A stretch of DNA of 64,000 nucleotides, taken from NCBI GenBank assembly GCA_913057145.1, contig CAJXNJ010000001.1:1-64000 (forward strand). The letters are read 5' to 3'. The translations under genes and the position numbers were made by a program. The DNA comes from an uncultured Ectothiorhodospiraceae bacterium. GTDB taxonomy: Bacteria; Pseudomonadota; Gammaproteobacteria; Nitrococcales; Nitrococcaceae. The notes below the pieces were generated by a model. It was not told the origin of the DNA. It made no database searches and worked only from the letters and a program-made list of their open reading frames with translations. The first letter of the stretch is position 1; each line of letters begins with the position of its first letter. Shown here piece after piece: positions 19,320-32,473 of the stretch.

Positions 19320-21001
19320 TGGCAGCGTGGCTACATCCGGCATTATTGCTCGGGCTTGGCGCCCTGCCCCTGGCGGTGCTTCAGGGCCGGGCCAGACAGG
19401 TCTGGCAGCTGGCACTGCCGGCACTGGTGCTACTCAGCGTCATCGGTATTGAATCCGGGACCCGCGTCAGTCTGGAGATGGCCGGCCTGGAACTGGTGCC
19501 CCTGCGTGCCGATGGGCTCAGCCTTGTTTTCGCCTACATCTTCGCCCTGGTGCTTTTCATCGGCAATATCTTTGCCCTGAAGGTCGATGACGGTGCGCAG
19601 CATGTCGCCGCCGCCCTCTATGCCGCAGCCGCGCTGGGCGCTGTTTTTGCCGGCGACCTGGTCACCCTGTATATCTTCTGGGAAATCATGGTGGTGGCCT
19701 CCGTCTGGCTTATCTGGCGACGGCAGAACCGCACCGCCTACGAGGCGGGCTTTCGTTATCTCATCGTCCATGCACTCGGCGGCATGCTGCTGTTTGCCGG
19801 CGTCATTGCCTACTATCTCACCACCGGCAGCCTTGCCTTCGAACCGCTGCAGGACGGTGGCATGGCTTTCTATCTCATCCTGATTGCCTTTTTGATTAAC
19901 GCCGCCGCACCGCCATTGCATGCCTGGCTGCCCGACGCCTATCCGGAGGCCACGGTCACCGGCACGGTCTTTTTGAGCGCATTCACCACCAAGACGGCTG
20001 TCTACGTCCTTGCCCGCGGGTTTCCCGGCACCGAGCTACTGGTCTGGCTCGGCGTTGGAATGACGCTCTATGGCGTCACCTACGCATTTCTTGTCAACGA
20101 TATCCGCCGACTACTGGCTTATCACATCATCAGCCAGGTCGGTTACATGGTCGCCGGGGTGGGTATCGGCACCCAGCTTGCCATTAGCGGGACAGCGGCC
20201 CATGCGTTCACGCATATTCTCTACAAAGCCCTGCTGCTCATGGGCGCCGGAGCGGTCCTGCAGATGACTGGCCGCAGCAAGTTGACCGAACTGGGCGGGC
20301 TCTATCGCACCATGCCGGTGACCTTCCTGCTCTATATGGTCGGCGGTCTGTCCATCTCCGCTTTTCCGTTGTTCAGCGGTTTTGTCAGCAAGACCATTAT
20401 TGTCGAGGCGGCGGCCGTGGACGGCCGGGGGATCATCTTTTTGCTCATGATGCTCGCCGGCGTTGGCACATTCCTCAGTACCACACTCAAATTGCCTTAT
20501 TTCACCTTCCTCGGCCCTGATTCCGGACTGCGCCCGCCCGAGGCACCCCTTAACATGCGGGTCGCCATGGGCATCGCTGCACTGCTGTGTTTTGCCATCG
20601 GCATCATGCCTGGGCTGCTCTACGCTATCCTGCCCTATGCCATTGACTACAACGCCTACACAGCCAGTCATCTGCTCAAGGAGATGCAGCTGCTGCTTTT
20701 CACCGGGCTCGCCTTTTTCCTGCTGGTGCGCTTTCTCGGTGGCAAGGACAAACTCAGCCTGGATTTCGACTGGTTCTACCGGGTTGCCGGCAAACGGCTG
20801 ATGCTGGCTGTCCGGGACATGATCAGCGAGGCCAATCAGGACATTCGTCGTGAATTCATGCGGGCCTTCGGCCGGCTGGAGAAAGCGGCCTGTGAACTGC
20901 GTCTGAGCGGCTGGCCGGTACGCAGCTGGGCGATCGGTTCAATGGCACTGTGGACCGCCGTCGTGCTGGCGATCCTGCTGGTCTTCGGACTCGGGGGTTA
21001 G
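19316..21001 (+). CDS. Na+/H+ antiporter subunit D-like protein (copy 3) with charged C-terminal extension
   Basis: 561 aa NuoL/M/N-like: GDLVTLYIFWEIMVVASVWLIWRR, PLHAWLPDAYPEATVTGTVFLSAFTTKTAVY, HAFTHILYKALLLMGAGAV; extension LSLDFDWFYRVAGKRLMLAVRDMISEANQDIRREF. Confidence 0.9.
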   Translation: MMAAWLHPALLLGLGALPLAVLQGRARQVWQLALPALVLLSVIGIESGTRVSLEMAGLELVPLRADGLSLVFAYIFALVLFIGNIFALKVDDGAQHVAAALYAAAALGAVFAGDLVTLYIFWEIMVVASVWLIWRRQNRTAYEAGFRYLIVHALGGMLLFAGVIAYYLTTGSLAFEPLQDGGMAFYLILIAFLINAAAPPLHAWLPDAYPEATVTGTVFLSAFTTKTAVYVLARGFPGTELLVWLGVGMTLYGVTYAFLVNDIRRLLAYHIISQVGYMVAGVGIGTQLAISGTAAHAFTHILYKALLLMGAGAVLQMTGRSKLTELGGLYRTMPVTFLLYMVGGLSISAFPLFSGFVSKTIIVEAAAVDGRGIIFLLMMLAGVGTFLSTTLKLPYFTFLGPDSGLRPPEAPLNMRVAMGIAALLCFAIGIMPGLLYAILPYAIDYNAYTASHLLKEMQLLLFTGLAFFLLVRFLGGKDKLSLDFDWFYRVAGKRLMLAVRDMISEANQDIRREFMRAFGRLEKAACELRLSGWPVRSWAIGSMALWTAVVLAILLVFGLGG

Positions 21002-21002
21002 A

Positions 21003-21078
<76 letters not shown>

Positions 21079-21089
21079 GATGGGGCGCA

Positions 21090-21118
21090 ATATTAGACGA
21101 GCCGCCCTTTTCAGACAA
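21090..21118 (-). promoter_or_regulatory. Sigma70-type promoter of tRNA-Thr
   Basis: TTGTCT-17 bp-TAATAT on the minus strand, followed by GC-rich discriminator GCGCCCC just before the tRNA 5' end. Confidence 0.65.
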
Positions 21119-21121
21119 GCA

Positions 21122-21589
21122 CTAGTGCCAGCAGCGACGGATTGCCTCGGCACTGCTGAAGACCTGGCCTTTACTCCCGATCGCGCCTCTTCGGCCGGTA
21201 TGACTGAAGGTCAATGCCCCGCAGGAAATGCCCGCTGATGCAGCCCGCGATGTTAATGACTCTGCCTGCAGCAACCAGCTGGCCCTGGATGGTGCATCCG
21301 GCTGCAGAGCACCCTCAGCGTCCATAAAACCAAATGCAAACTGCCGTGAGAGCCGCGTCACGCAATCCGGTGCCTGATGCGCCAGACTGAAGGGCTCATT
21401 ATCGCTGGCAGTCGCGGCATGGTGCCGCTCAATTGCTGAGGCAATACGAATCAGACAGGCACCGGCCTCACTATAACGCACCGACTGCAGGGGCTGCTGA
21501 TAGCCGGGCACGGCCAGCAAAGCGAGGGTGGCAACGATGGTGAGCACCACCAGCATTTCCAGCAAGGTAAAACCCGTTCGCTGTGACAT
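21122..21589 (-). CDS. Type IV pilin-like minor pilin, PilE family
   Basis: MSQRTGFTLLEMLVVLTIVATLALLAVPGYQQ class III signal; C-terminal Cys pair (SCGALTFSHTGRRG...CWH). Confidence 0.85.
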   Translation of the reverse strand: MSQRTGFTLLEMLVVLTIVATLALLAVPGYQQPLQSVRYSEAGACLIRIASAIERHHAATASDNEPFSLAHQAPDCVTRLSRQFAFGFMDAEGALQPDAPSRASWLLQAESLTSRAASAGISCGALTFSHTGRRGAIGSKGQVFSSAEAIRRCWH

Positions 21590-21685
21590 GACATAAGCCT
21601 GCCCCTGGCCGATCAGTGGTCACCAGTGCGCTCCGATCATTGCGCAGAATGAACCGATCAGAGGCTGACACCACGAAAGATCAGA

Positions 21686-22186
21686 TTGCGCGAGCAGGGA
21701 CATACACTCATCGGGCTGCTACTCACACTCGCCATCGCCAGTACGCTGGTGCTGATTGCCCATCCATCGTTCTCGGGTGTGCTCGAGCGGGTGCATCGAC
21801 AGGCCAGTGTCGACGCGCTCTACGAGGCCCTGTGGTTTGCCCGTAGCAGCGCGGTTACCCGACAAGAGACCGTTGTAATGGCGGCACGCACTGATCAATG
21901 GCAGGCCGGCTGGGAGATTTTTCTCGATAGCAATGGTGATGGCCACCGGCAACGAGATGAGCGGCTGTTACGCGAGAAAAATGCACTGCCGGCCTCTTTA
22001 GCCATCACCACCAACCAGGGCATCGGTAGCGCGGTTTATTACCGCCCCGACGGTCATGCCCGAAAACCCGGGGGCGCGCTGCAAATGGGCCGTTTTGAGA
22101 TCTGTGTGGCCGGCAGGGCGCAGACCATTATTCTCAATGCCTTCGGCCGGCCAAGAGTCGATCCGGTAGAACCGGCGGACTGCTAA
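21686..22186 (+). CDS. FimT/GspH-family pseudopilin (TTG start)
   Basis: [15 protein letters not shown] hydrophobic start; [57 protein letters not shown]. Confidence 0.82.
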   Translation: MREQGHTLIGLLLTLAIASTLVLIAHPSFSGVLERVHRQASVDALYEALWFARSSAVTRQETVVMAARTDQWQAGWEIFLDSNGDGHRQRDERLLREKNALPASLAITTNQGIGSAVYYRPDGHARKPGGALQMGRFEICVAGRAQTIILNAFGRPRVDPVEPADC

Positions 22187-23166
22187 CTGACCACCGACTT
22201 GATTTCACCGCGCTTTGGAATCGCTCGCAGCAGATCGCGCGGCATGGAGAAGACGACATCTTCGGTATAGGCGCCGCTCAAATCCGGTCGCTTGGCTCCC
22301 CAATCGGCGAGTTGATCGATCACTTCGCGCACCAGCGACTCCGGTGCCGAAGCACCGGCAGTCACTCCGATACGCTCGGCATCACGAACCCAGGCGGGGT
22401 CCAGTTCGGCGGCGCGGTCAATCTGATAGGCGGGTTTTCCCATGCGCTCGGCAAGCTCGGTCAAGCGCCGGGTATTGGAGCTATTGGCCGAGCCCACCAC
22501 CACCATGACATCGACTTCAGCGGCCAGATCCCGGACCGCATCCTGCCGATTCTGGGTGGCGTAGCAGATGTCGTCTTTACGCGGCCCCTCGATCTGCGGG
22601 AAACGCGCCTGCAGCGCCTCGATAACCGATGCCGTGTCATCCATCGACAACGTGGTCTGAGTCACAAAGGCGAGGGCTTCTTCGTCGCGCACCTCGAGCG
22701 CTTCGACATCCTCGGGCGTCTCCACCAGGTAAATGCCGCCCTCATGCGCCTTTTCACCCACATACTGCCCGAGCGTGCCTTCGACTTCCGGGTGGCCATC
22801 ATGTCCGATCAGGATCACCTCCCGACCGGCTCTTGCATGCTTGCGAACCTCGACGTGCACCTTGGTCACCAGCGGGCAGGTGGCATCAAAGACATGCAGT
22901 CCCCGCTCGACGGCCTCATCCCGGATCTGCTGAGAGACGCCATGAGCGGAGAAGATCAGGGTGGAGCCGGCCGGGACACCATCGAGCGTCTCAACAAAAA
23001 TCGCACCCTTGTCACGCAGCTCTTCGACCACGGTGCGGTTATGGACCACTTCGTGGCGGACGTAGATGGGCCGGCCAAAAGCCTCAAGCGCCTGCTCGAC
23101 AATGCTGATGGCACGGTCGACACCGGCACAGAAACCTCGGGGGTTGGCGAGTCTGATTTCCTGCAT
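22183..23166 (-). CDS. ispH: 4-hydroxy-3-methylbut-2-enyl diphosphate reductase
   Basis: [24 protein letters not shown]...VRHEVVHN...SAHGVS...TCPLVTKVH...[14 protein letters not shown]. Confidence 0.95.
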   Translation of the reverse strand: MQEIRLANPRGFCAGVDRAISIVEQALEAFGRPIYVRHEVVHNRTVVEELRDKGAIFVETLDGVPAGSTLIFSAHGVSQQIRDEAVERGLHVFDATCPLVTKVHVEVRKHARAGREVILIGHDGHPEVEGTLGQYVGEKAHEGGIYLVETPEDVEALEVRDEEALAFVTQTTLSMDDTASVIEALQARFPQIEGPRKDDICYATQNRQDAVRDLAAEVDVMVVVGSANSSNTRRLTELAERMGKPAYQIDRAAELDPAWVRDAERIGVTAGASAPESLVREVIDQLADWGAKRPDLSGAYTEDVVFSMPRDLLRAIPKRGEIKSVVS

Positions 23167-23210
23167 AGTCCTAGTCTCCCATGGCCTGCAGCGGCAAGCC
23201 AAGCCCGCAT

Positions 23211-23711
23211 TCAGCCTGTTTTTCTCTCGCGCCGCCAGTCACGCAGGGCGCAGAGCAGCACCAGAAAAACACCGATACTGATGGCCGAGTCGGCGATGTT
23301 GAAGGCCGGCCAATGCCAGCCGGCGTAATGCACGTCGATAAAGTCAATCACCTCACCGAGGCGCAATCGATCGATGACATTGCCAATCGCGCCGCCCAGA
23401 ATCAGCCCGAGGCCCACGGCCTGTAGCCGATCGCCCGCAGAGAGACCACGCAACCAGACCAGCAGATAAACACTCACGGCCAGAGCAACGACAACAAGAA
23501 ACCAGCGCTGCCAGCCACCGGCGGCGGCCAGAAAACTGAATGCCGCACCCGGGTTGAAAGCCAGTGTGAAATTCAAGACTGGCAACACATCCACCGGGGC
23601 ATAGGGCGCGAGCAGACTGAGCGCCAGCGCCTTGGTGGCCTGATCAGCCGCCACAATTAAAGCGGCGATCACAAGGCCTGTGCCAAGCGCACTGCGTTGT
23701 TGTGCCTTCAT
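23211..23711 (-). CDS. lspA: Lipoprotein signal peptidase II
   Basis: [17 protein letters not shown]...[24 protein letters not shown]...[12 protein letters not shown]. Confidence 0.95.
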   Translation of the reverse strand: MKAQQRSALGTGLVIAALIVAADQATKALALSLLAPYAPVDVLPVLNFTLAFNPGAAFSFLAAAGGWQRWFLVVVALAVSVYLLVWLRGLSAGDRLQAVGLGLILGGAIGNVIDRLRLGEVIDFIDVHYAGWHWPAFNIADSAISIGVFLVLLCALRDWRRERKTG

Positions 23712-23720
23712 CCACCTGCC

Positions 23721-26540
23721 TCAGGCAAAACGACGCAGCTCGCCGCTGCCGGCGACATTCTCCACGCAACGCCCGCAAAGCCCGGGATGCCCGGCATCCG
23801 CCCCCACATCCTCGCGGCGATGCCAGCAGCGCTCACATTTCGGTTGCGTGGTTGGCGTGACCCGGAAGGCAAAGCGCGTACCATCGCTGAGCTCCGCTTC
23901 CATGGCATCGGCAGGTGCCTCGCTTGCCGGGTTCACCTGCGCCCTGGAGGTAATCAACAAAAAGCGCATCTCATCCCCGAGGGCACCCCAGCGCCCTGCG
24001 AGCGGCTCAGGGCAGTAAAGATCGACTTCCGCCTCAAGGGTCGCACCGAGCACCTGCTCATTACGCAGGGCTTCGATCTGCTTGGCGACAATCTCACGCA
24101 AGGTGAGAATCTCCTCCCAGAAATCAGCATCCATCAGCGCATCGTCGAGCTCGAAGAGCCCCTCATACCATTCGGTCTCAAGGGCCGTGCCCGAGCGCTC
24201 GCCCGGCAAATGTTCCCAGATCTCATCGGCGGTGAACGAGAGCACCGGCATCAGCCAGCGCACCAGCGCCTCGGCAATGTGCCACATGGCCGTCTGCGCG
24301 GAACGGCGGGCGATGCTGTCAGCCTGCGTGGTGTATTGACGGTCCTTGATGACGTCCAGATAGAACCCGCCCATGTCCAGCACGCAGAAGTGATGGACCC
24401 GCTGATAGAGCTGATGAAAATCATAACGATGCGCATCCTCGATGATCTTCTCCTGCAGCCGTCTCGCCCGGTCGACCGCCCAACGGTCGAGCGGCAGCAT
24501 CTGCGCGGGCGCCAGCGCATTCTGCTCGGGATCAAACCCGGCGAGGTTGGCAAGCAGAAAGCGGGCGGTATTGCGAAGCCGCCGGTAGGCATCGGCATTG
24601 CGATCGAGAATGGCATCAGAGACGGCAATCTCCCCGGAGTAATCCGAAGAGGCCACCCAGAGCCTGAGAATATCGGCACCCAGACGGTTCATCACCGATT
24701 GCGGCGCAATCACATTACCGCGGGATTTGGACATCTTGTGGCCCTGCTCATCCACGGTAAAGCCATGGGTGAGCACACCCCGGTAAGGCGGCTCGCCATT
24801 AATCATCATCGAAGTCAGTAACGACGACTGGAACCACCCGCGGTACTGATCACTGCCTTCGAGATAGAGATCCGCCGGCCAGCTGAGATCATCGCGGCCG
24901 CGCAGCACCGTGGCATGCGTGGTCCCGGAATCAAACCAGACATCCAGAATATCGGTGACCTTCTGATACTGACCCGCCTCTTCCCCCAGCAACTCAGCCG
25001 GATCGAGCTCGAACCAGGCATCAATGCCATCGGTTTCCATCCGCTTGGCAACGGCTTCGATCAGTCGATCGGTCTCGGGATGTGGCTCGCCGGTCTCGCG
25101 GTCGATGAAAAGGGCGATCGGCACACCCCAATTACGCTGGCGCGAGATACACCACTCCGGGCGGTTACGCACCATCGCGGCCATGCGCTCCTCACCCCAG
25201 TCCGGGAACCAGTCAACGGCAGCCAGCGCCTCCAGTGTCTTCTCTCTCACACCCCCGGCATCCAGGTTCAAGAACCACTGCGGCGTGGCCCGGAAGAGAA
25301 TCGGGGTTTTATGGCGCCAGCAATGCGGATAGCTGTGCTGATAGGCTTCGTGGTGGACCAGCGCACCGGTCTCCTGCAGCCGCTCAATGATCGAGCGGTT
25401 GGCATCAAAGACGAACTGACCCGCGAACTCACCGCTGATGAATCGCCCGTCATCGCCGACCGGATTTTCCAGCGGCAGCTGATACTGCTGGCCGACGATA
25501 AAATCATCCGCGCCATGACCGGGGGCGGTGTGAACGGCGCCCGTACCGGCCTCAATGGTGACATGCTCGCCGAGGATGACGGGAACCTCGCGGGCGAGGA
25601 AGGGATGACTGAGGCTCAGCCCTTCCAGCGCCTTCCCCTGGCAGCGGCCGACAATGCCGTAGTGCTCAATCCCAAACCGCGCCAATGCTGATTCATGCAG
25701 GGCTTCGGCGAGGACAAGCAACTCCCGGCCATGCTCAACCGAGACCAGGACATAATCGAGCTCCGGATGCAGGGCCACCGCCTGGTTGGCAGGCAGGGTC
25801 CAGGGCGTGGTGGTCCAGATGACGACGGACACCGGCACATCGGCGGCATCCACCGCGGCGCCGCAATGCCGGGCCAGGGCAGCGCCGTCCAGCGCCTGAA
25901 AGCGCACATCGATCGCCGGGGAGGTATGGCTCTCGTACTCGACTTCGGCCTCGGCAAGTGCCGAGCCGCAGTCCGTACACCAGTGAACCGGCTTGTAACC
26001 ACGCTTGAGATGGCCGTTGCGGACGATCTCACCGAGGGCACGCAGAATATTGGCCTCGGTCTGCGGGTTCATTGTCAGATAAGGGTTCTGCCAGTCGCCC
26101 AGCACACCCAGGCGCTGGAAGTCCTCGCTCTGCCCGGCAACCTGCTCGCGCGCGAAATCCCGACAGGCATTGCGAAAATGCGCTGGTGTCACGGCATCAC
26201 CGGCCTTGCCGATGGTCTGCTCCACCTTGTGTTCAATGGGCAGACCGTGACAGTCCCAACCCGGCACATAGACCGCGTCATAGCCATCGAGACTGCGGGT
26301 CTTGACGATAATATCCTTGAGAATTTTGTTAACGGCATGGCCGATATGAATATCGCCATTGGCGTAGGGGGGGCCGTCATGCAGGATGTAGCGCTCGCGG
26401 CCGCGGCGGCTGGCACGCAGTCGCTCATACACGCCCTCACTGCGCCAGCGGGCCAGGCGTTCGGGCTCGCTTTTGGCAAGACCCGCGCGCATGGGAAACG
26501 CGGTTTTCGGAAGATTGAGAGTGTCCTTGTAATCGCTCAC
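23721..26540 (-). CDS. ileS: Isoleucyl-tRNA synthetase (GTG start)
   Basis: [23 protein letters not shown] (HIGH), KMSKSRGN (KMSKS), C-terminal Zn motif [12 protein letters not shown]...CGRC. Confidence 0.97.
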   Translation of the reverse strand: MSDYKDTLNLPKTAFPMRAGLAKSEPERLARWRSEGVYERLRASRRGRERYILHDGPPYANGDIHIGHAVNKILKDIIVKTRSLDGYDAVYVPGWDCHGLPIEHKVEQTIGKAGDAVTPAHFRNACRDFAREQVAGQSEDFQRLGVLGDWQNPYLTMNPQTEANILRALGEIVRNGHLKRGYKPVHWCTDCGSALAEAEVEYESHTSPAIDVRFQALDGAALARHCGAAVDAADVPVSVVIWTTTPWTLPANQAVALHPELDYVLVSVEHGRELLVLAEALHESALARFGIEHYGIVGRCQGKALEGLSLSHPFLAREVPVILGEHVTIEAGTGAVHTAPGHGADDFIVGQQYQLPLENPVGDDGRFISGEFAGQFVFDANRSIIERLQETGALVHHEAYQHSYPHCWRHKTPILFRATPQWFLNLDAGGVREKTLEALAAVDWFPDWGEERMAAMVRNRPEWCISRQRNWGVPIALFIDRETGEPHPETDRLIEAVAKRMETDGIDAWFELDPAELLGEEAGQYQKVTDILDVWFDSGTTHATVLRGRDDLSWPADLYLEGSDQYRGWFQSSLLTSMMINGEPPYRGVLTHGFTVDEQGHKMSKSRGNVIAPQSVMNRLGADILRLWVASSDYSGEIAVSDAILDRNADAYRRLRNTARFLLANLAGFDPEQNALAPAQMLPLDRWAVDRARRLQEKIIEDAHRYDFHQLYQRVHHFCVLDMGGFYLDVIKDRQYTTQADSIARRSAQTAMWHIAEALVRWLMPVLSFTADEIWEHLPGERSGTALETEWYEGLFELDDALMDADFWEEILTLREIVAKQIEALRNEQVLGATLEAEVDLYCPEPLAGRWGALGDEMRFLLITSRAQVNPASEAPADAMEAELSDGTRFAFRVTPTTQPKCERCWHRREDVGADAGHPGLCGRCVENVAGSGELRRFA

Positions 26541-26544
26541 GTTT

Positions 26545-27501
26545 TTATCCTGCCGTCCTGATATTCCAATCGGCGTGGTGTTGGAACCACTGCCGGGCCG
26601 CCTCGACATCGGCGGCGATCTGTTCTTTTAACGCTTCCAGCCCCGCAAAATCTTCTTCATCGCGTTGCCGTGCCAGCAACTCAACCTCGATGTAGCGACC
26701 ATACAGATCGCCTGAGAAATCGAGCAAATACGTCTCGAGCAGGGTCTCGATGCCGTTGACCGTGGGCCGGGTACCCAGGCTCGCCACACCGGCTCTGGGC
26801 TCTCCAAGCCCGTGCACCGCCACATTAAAGATGCCACGCATCGGTGGCGGATGCTGGGCAAAGCGGAGATTCGCCGTCGGCCAGCCCAGCGTCCGGCCCA
26901 GCGCCTGGCCGCGTATGACCCGCCCGGAGATCCGCAGCCTGCGCCCGAGCAGGGCCTCGGCGGCTGCCAGATCACCGTCGGCCAATGCGTGGCGTACCCG
27001 TGTACTGCTGATCCGCTCGTCTCCCAAACGCACGGTTGGCATCCGCTCGAGTTCAAAACCATGCTGCGCGGCCGCGGCTTCAAGCATGGCATAGTCACCC
27101 CGGCGCTGATGACCGAAACGAAAATCATCCCCGACCATCAGAAAACGCACGCCAAGGCCCTCGAGCAGGAAACGCTGGATGAACGCCTCCGCGGGTTCAG
27201 CGGCAAGCCGGGCGTCAAAACGCAGACATACCGTACGTTGCACCCCGAGCGAGGCCAGCACCCGCAGCTTGTCGCGCAGCTGAGTGATCCGGCCGGGTGC
27301 GCGGTCCGGGGTAAAGAATTCACGTGGCTGCGGCTCGAATAAAACCACCGTTGCCGGCAGGCGCAGACGTTCAGCGGCGTCATGCAGCGATTCGATCACC
27401 GCCTGATGACCACGATGAATGCCGTCGAAATTGCCAATGGTCGCGACACAGGGCCGATGGCGGGCATGCAGATTGTGTGCTCCCCTGACCAGCTCCATCA
27501 A
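26545..27501 (-). CDS. ribF: Bifunctional riboflavin kinase/FAD synthetase
   Basis: [17 protein letters not shown]...[14 protein letters not shown]...STRVR...GWPTANL. Confidence 0.95.
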   Translation of the reverse strand: MMELVRGAHNLHARHRPCVATIGNFDGIHRGHQAVIESLHDAAERLRLPATVVLFEPQPREFFTPDRAPGRITQLRDKLRVLASLGVQRTVCLRFDARLAAEPAEAFIQRFLLEGLGVRFLMVGDDFRFGHQRRGDYAMLEAAAAQHGFELERMPTVRLGDERISSTRVRHALADGDLAAAEALLGRRLRISGRVIRGQALGRTLGWPTANLRFAQHPPPMRGIFNVAVHGLGEPRAGVASLGTRPTVNGIETLLETYLLDFSGDLYGRYIEVELLARQRDEEDFAGLEALKEQIAADVEAARQWFQHHADWNIRTAG

Positions 27502-27555
27502 ATGCCCCGATTCCTCATCTGATAAACCCCGAAGTATACGGCAGCCGGGCTTGCC

Positions 27556-29160
27556 TCAGCCATGCCGCAGCGACGGCTCGCGCAATTGTGATGGCCGCAG
27601 CCCCAGCAGCCAGAGCACGAGAAAATAAATCAAAGCACCGAGCAGGATCAGCGCCAGCAGGCTCGTCACCCGACCCAGAACACCTTGATCGAGCCAGAAC
27701 GCGGCCTGCTGTGCCGGCCAGACAAGCACCGCCGCCATGGCTGCAAGCGCCACCATGACCCGAACGGCCAGCTGCTGCCAGCCGGCGAGCGGCTGATAAA
27801 CCGCTTCCTTGCGCAACCCCTGATAGAGCAGCCCGGCATTGACCCAGGCCGCCACTCCGGTGGCAAACGCCAGCCCGGCATGCGCGATGCCCGTGCCAAA
27901 AAGCCAGATCACCAGCGTGAGGCTCAAAACCATGTTGACCAGCATGGCGATCACCGCACAACGCACGGGGGTGCGCGTGTTCTGGCGCGAGAAATAACCC
28001 GGAACCAGCACCTTAACCAGCACAAACCCGGCGAGCCCCAGTCCATAAGCCATCAGACTCCAGGCAGCGGCCTGCACATCCGCCGGGGTAAATGCACCGT
28101 ACTGAAAAAGCGTGGTTAAAAGCGGCTCGGCCAGCACGATCAACCCGACCATCGCCGGTGCGATCAAAACCAGCGTCAGCCGCAGCGCCCAGTCGAGCGT
28201 GGCGCTGAAGGCCTCACGGCCGGCCTCGGCATACTGCATGGATAAACGCGGCAGAATCACCGTCCCAAGCGCAATGCCGAAGATACCCAGCGGGAATTCC
28301 ATCAACCGGTCGGACCAGTAAAGCCAACTGATCGACCCCACCACCAGAAACGAAGCGAGTACCGTATCCAACAGCAGATTAATCTGCTGGACCGAGGTGC
28401 TGAAAAGCGTCGGCCCCATCAGCCTGAGAATCCGCTGCACGCCCGGATCGCGCCACCGGGGATGTGGCAGGGCCAGCAGACCGCGACGCCAGAGAAAAGG
28501 CAGCTGCAGGGCAAGCTGCAGCAGACCGGCAACCGGCACGGCCAGCGCCAGCGCCATCACGCCAACTTCCATCGCCGGCGCCAACCAGATCGCCGCGGCA
28601 ATCAGGCAGAGATTCAGCAGTACCGGGGCGAATGCCGGCGGCCCGAAGCTCTCGTAGGTATTGAGTACGGCCGCCGCCGCGGCCGTGAGCGCGATGAGCA
28701 GCAGATAGGGGAAGGTGTACTGAAGCATTTCGGCGGCCAGCGCCAACTGCCCGCTCTCGGCATCAAACCCGGGCGCGAAGAGCCGCACCAGCCATGGCGA
28801 CCCGAGCACCGCCAGTACGGTGAGCGCCACCAGGACCAGGGCCAGACAGCCACTCACCCGGGCGAAAAGCTGCCTGACTGCCGCATCGCCGCCACTGTGA
28901 CGGGCATCGGCCAGCACTGGGACAAAAGCCTGCTGGAATGCCCCCTCGGCAAACAACCGACGCAGGAAATTGGGAATCTTGAAGGCGACAAAAAACGCAT
29001 CGGTGGCAGCCGACGGGCCAAACACAACGCCCAGTACCACATCACGGACGAGCCCGAGGATGCGAGAGAGCATCGTCCAGCTGCCAAATGTCATCACCGA
29101 GCGCCCCAAACCCCGGCGCCCACCACCCTCATGGTTGACATTTGGGCCCATGCTTCGCAT
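27556..29160 (-). CDS. murJ: Lipid II flippase MurJ (MviN)
   Basis: SWTMLSRILGLVRDVVLGVVFGPSAATDAFFVAFKIPNFLRRLFAEGAFQQAFVPV. Confidence 0.96.
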   Translation of the reverse strand: MRSMGPNVNHEGGGRRGLGRSVMTFGSWTMLSRILGLVRDVVLGVVFGPSAATDAFFVAFKIPNFLRRLFAEGAFQQAFVPVLADARHSGGDAAVRQLFARVSGCLALVLVALTVLAVLGSPWLVRLFAPGFDAESGQLALAAEMLQYTFPYLLLIALTAAAAAVLNTYESFGPPAFAPVLLNLCLIAAAIWLAPAMEVGVMALALAVPVAGLLQLALQLPFLWRRGLLALPHPRWRDPGVQRILRLMGPTLFSTSVQQINLLLDTVLASFLVVGSISWLYWSDRLMEFPLGIFGIALGTVILPRLSMQYAEAGREAFSATLDWALRLTLVLIAPAMVGLIVLAEPLLTTLFQYGAFTPADVQAAAWSLMAYGLGLAGFVLVKVLVPGYFSRQNTRTPVRCAVIAMLVNMVLSLTLVIWLFGTGIAHAGLAFATGVAAWVNAGLLYQGLRKEAVYQPLAGWQQLAVRVMVALAAMAAVLVWPAQQAAFWLDQGVLGRVTSLLALILLGALIYFLVLWLLGLRPSQLREPSLRHG

Positions 29161-29206
29161 ATTACCGCTCTTTTCTTCGAGCTAGAGAATTTTTAGGAGC
29201 AACACG

Positions 29207-29470
29207 TTGGCCAATATCGCCTCCGCCAAGAAACGCGCCCGACAGGCTGAGCAGCGGCGCCGCCACAACCAGGCCCGTCGATCGATGATGCGCGGCAAGC
29301 TCAAGCAGGTCACCACCGCGATCGCAAAGGGCGACAAGGCAGCGGCGGAGACGGCCTACAGCGAAGCCGTACCGGTTCTCGATCGCATGGCAACCCGCGG
29401 CGTTATCCACAAGAACAAAGCCGCCCGCCATAAAAGCCGTCTCGCGCAGCAGATCAAAGCCCTCGGCTAA
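29207..29470 (+). CDS. rpsT: 30S ribosomal protein S20 (TTG start)
   Basis: (M)[34 protein letters not shown]...[24 protein letters not shown] at 29207 after TTTAGGAG. Confidence 0.97.
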   Translation: MANIASAKKRARQAEQRRRHNQARRSMMRGKLKQVTTAIAKGDKAAAETAYSEAVPVLDRMATRGVIHKNKAARHKSRLAQQIKALG

Positions 29471-29481
29471 GCAACGAGCGA

Positions 29482-31979
<2,498 letters not shown>

Positions 31980-32010
31980 GTGTACTGTCTCCCGCTGTCG
32001 GTTTAGTGGC

Positions 32011-32325
32011 TCAGCCGGCCTTGATACCGGTGATCCGAACTTCGGTGTAGGGCTGACGATGACCGTGGTGGCGCTGGTAGTCTTTCCGGCGCTTGAACTT
32101 CACGATCTCAACCTTGCGGTCGCGGCCCTGGGTGAGGACTTCGGCCGAGACACTGCCGCCCTTGACCCGCGGCGCGCCCACTTCGACTTTATCGCCGTCG
32201 GCAACCAGCAGGACCTCATCAAACTTCACGGTCTCGCCGGCCTCGGCATTGAGCTTCTCGACGCGCAGCACGTCGCCCTCAGCGACCCGATACTGCTTGC
32301 CACCTGACTTGATAACCGCGTACAT
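32011..32325 (-). CDS. rplU: 50S ribosomal protein L21
   Basis: [25 protein letters not shown]...[22 protein letters not shown]. Confidence 0.98.
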   Translation of the reverse strand: MYAVIKSGGKQYRVAEGDVLRVEKLNAEAGETVKFDEVLLVADGDKVEVGAPRVKGGSVSAEVLTQGRDRKVEIVKFKRRKDYQRHHGHRQPYTEVRITGIKAG

Positions 32326-32362
32326 CTGACGAACTCCCAGCGGGTTGATCCAAAGCCGCGGA

Positions 32363-32391
32363 ATAATAAACCGCATCCGGGCGCCGGTCAA
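32363..32391 (-). promoter_or_regulatory. Sigma70-type promoter of rplU-rpmA
   Basis: TTGACC-17 bp-TATTAT on the minus strand upstream of rplU. Confidence 0.7.
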
Positions 32392-32411
32392 TGCAAAACG
32401 CCCCTCGGCGC

Positions 32412-32440
32412 TTGACACGTATGCGGGTGCTTCCTAACCT
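32412..32440 (+). promoter_or_regulatory. Sigma70-type promoter of ispB
   Basis: TTGACA-17 bp-TAACCT, about 30 bp upstream of ispB ATG. Confidence 0.6.
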
Positions 32441-32473
32441 CAGCCTCTTTGGCAAACGGCGGGACACCTCCGC

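Noticed and set aside
23697-24821. 374-aa plus-strand ORF opposite ileS
   Set aside because: Antisense shadow of a clearly conserved ileS.
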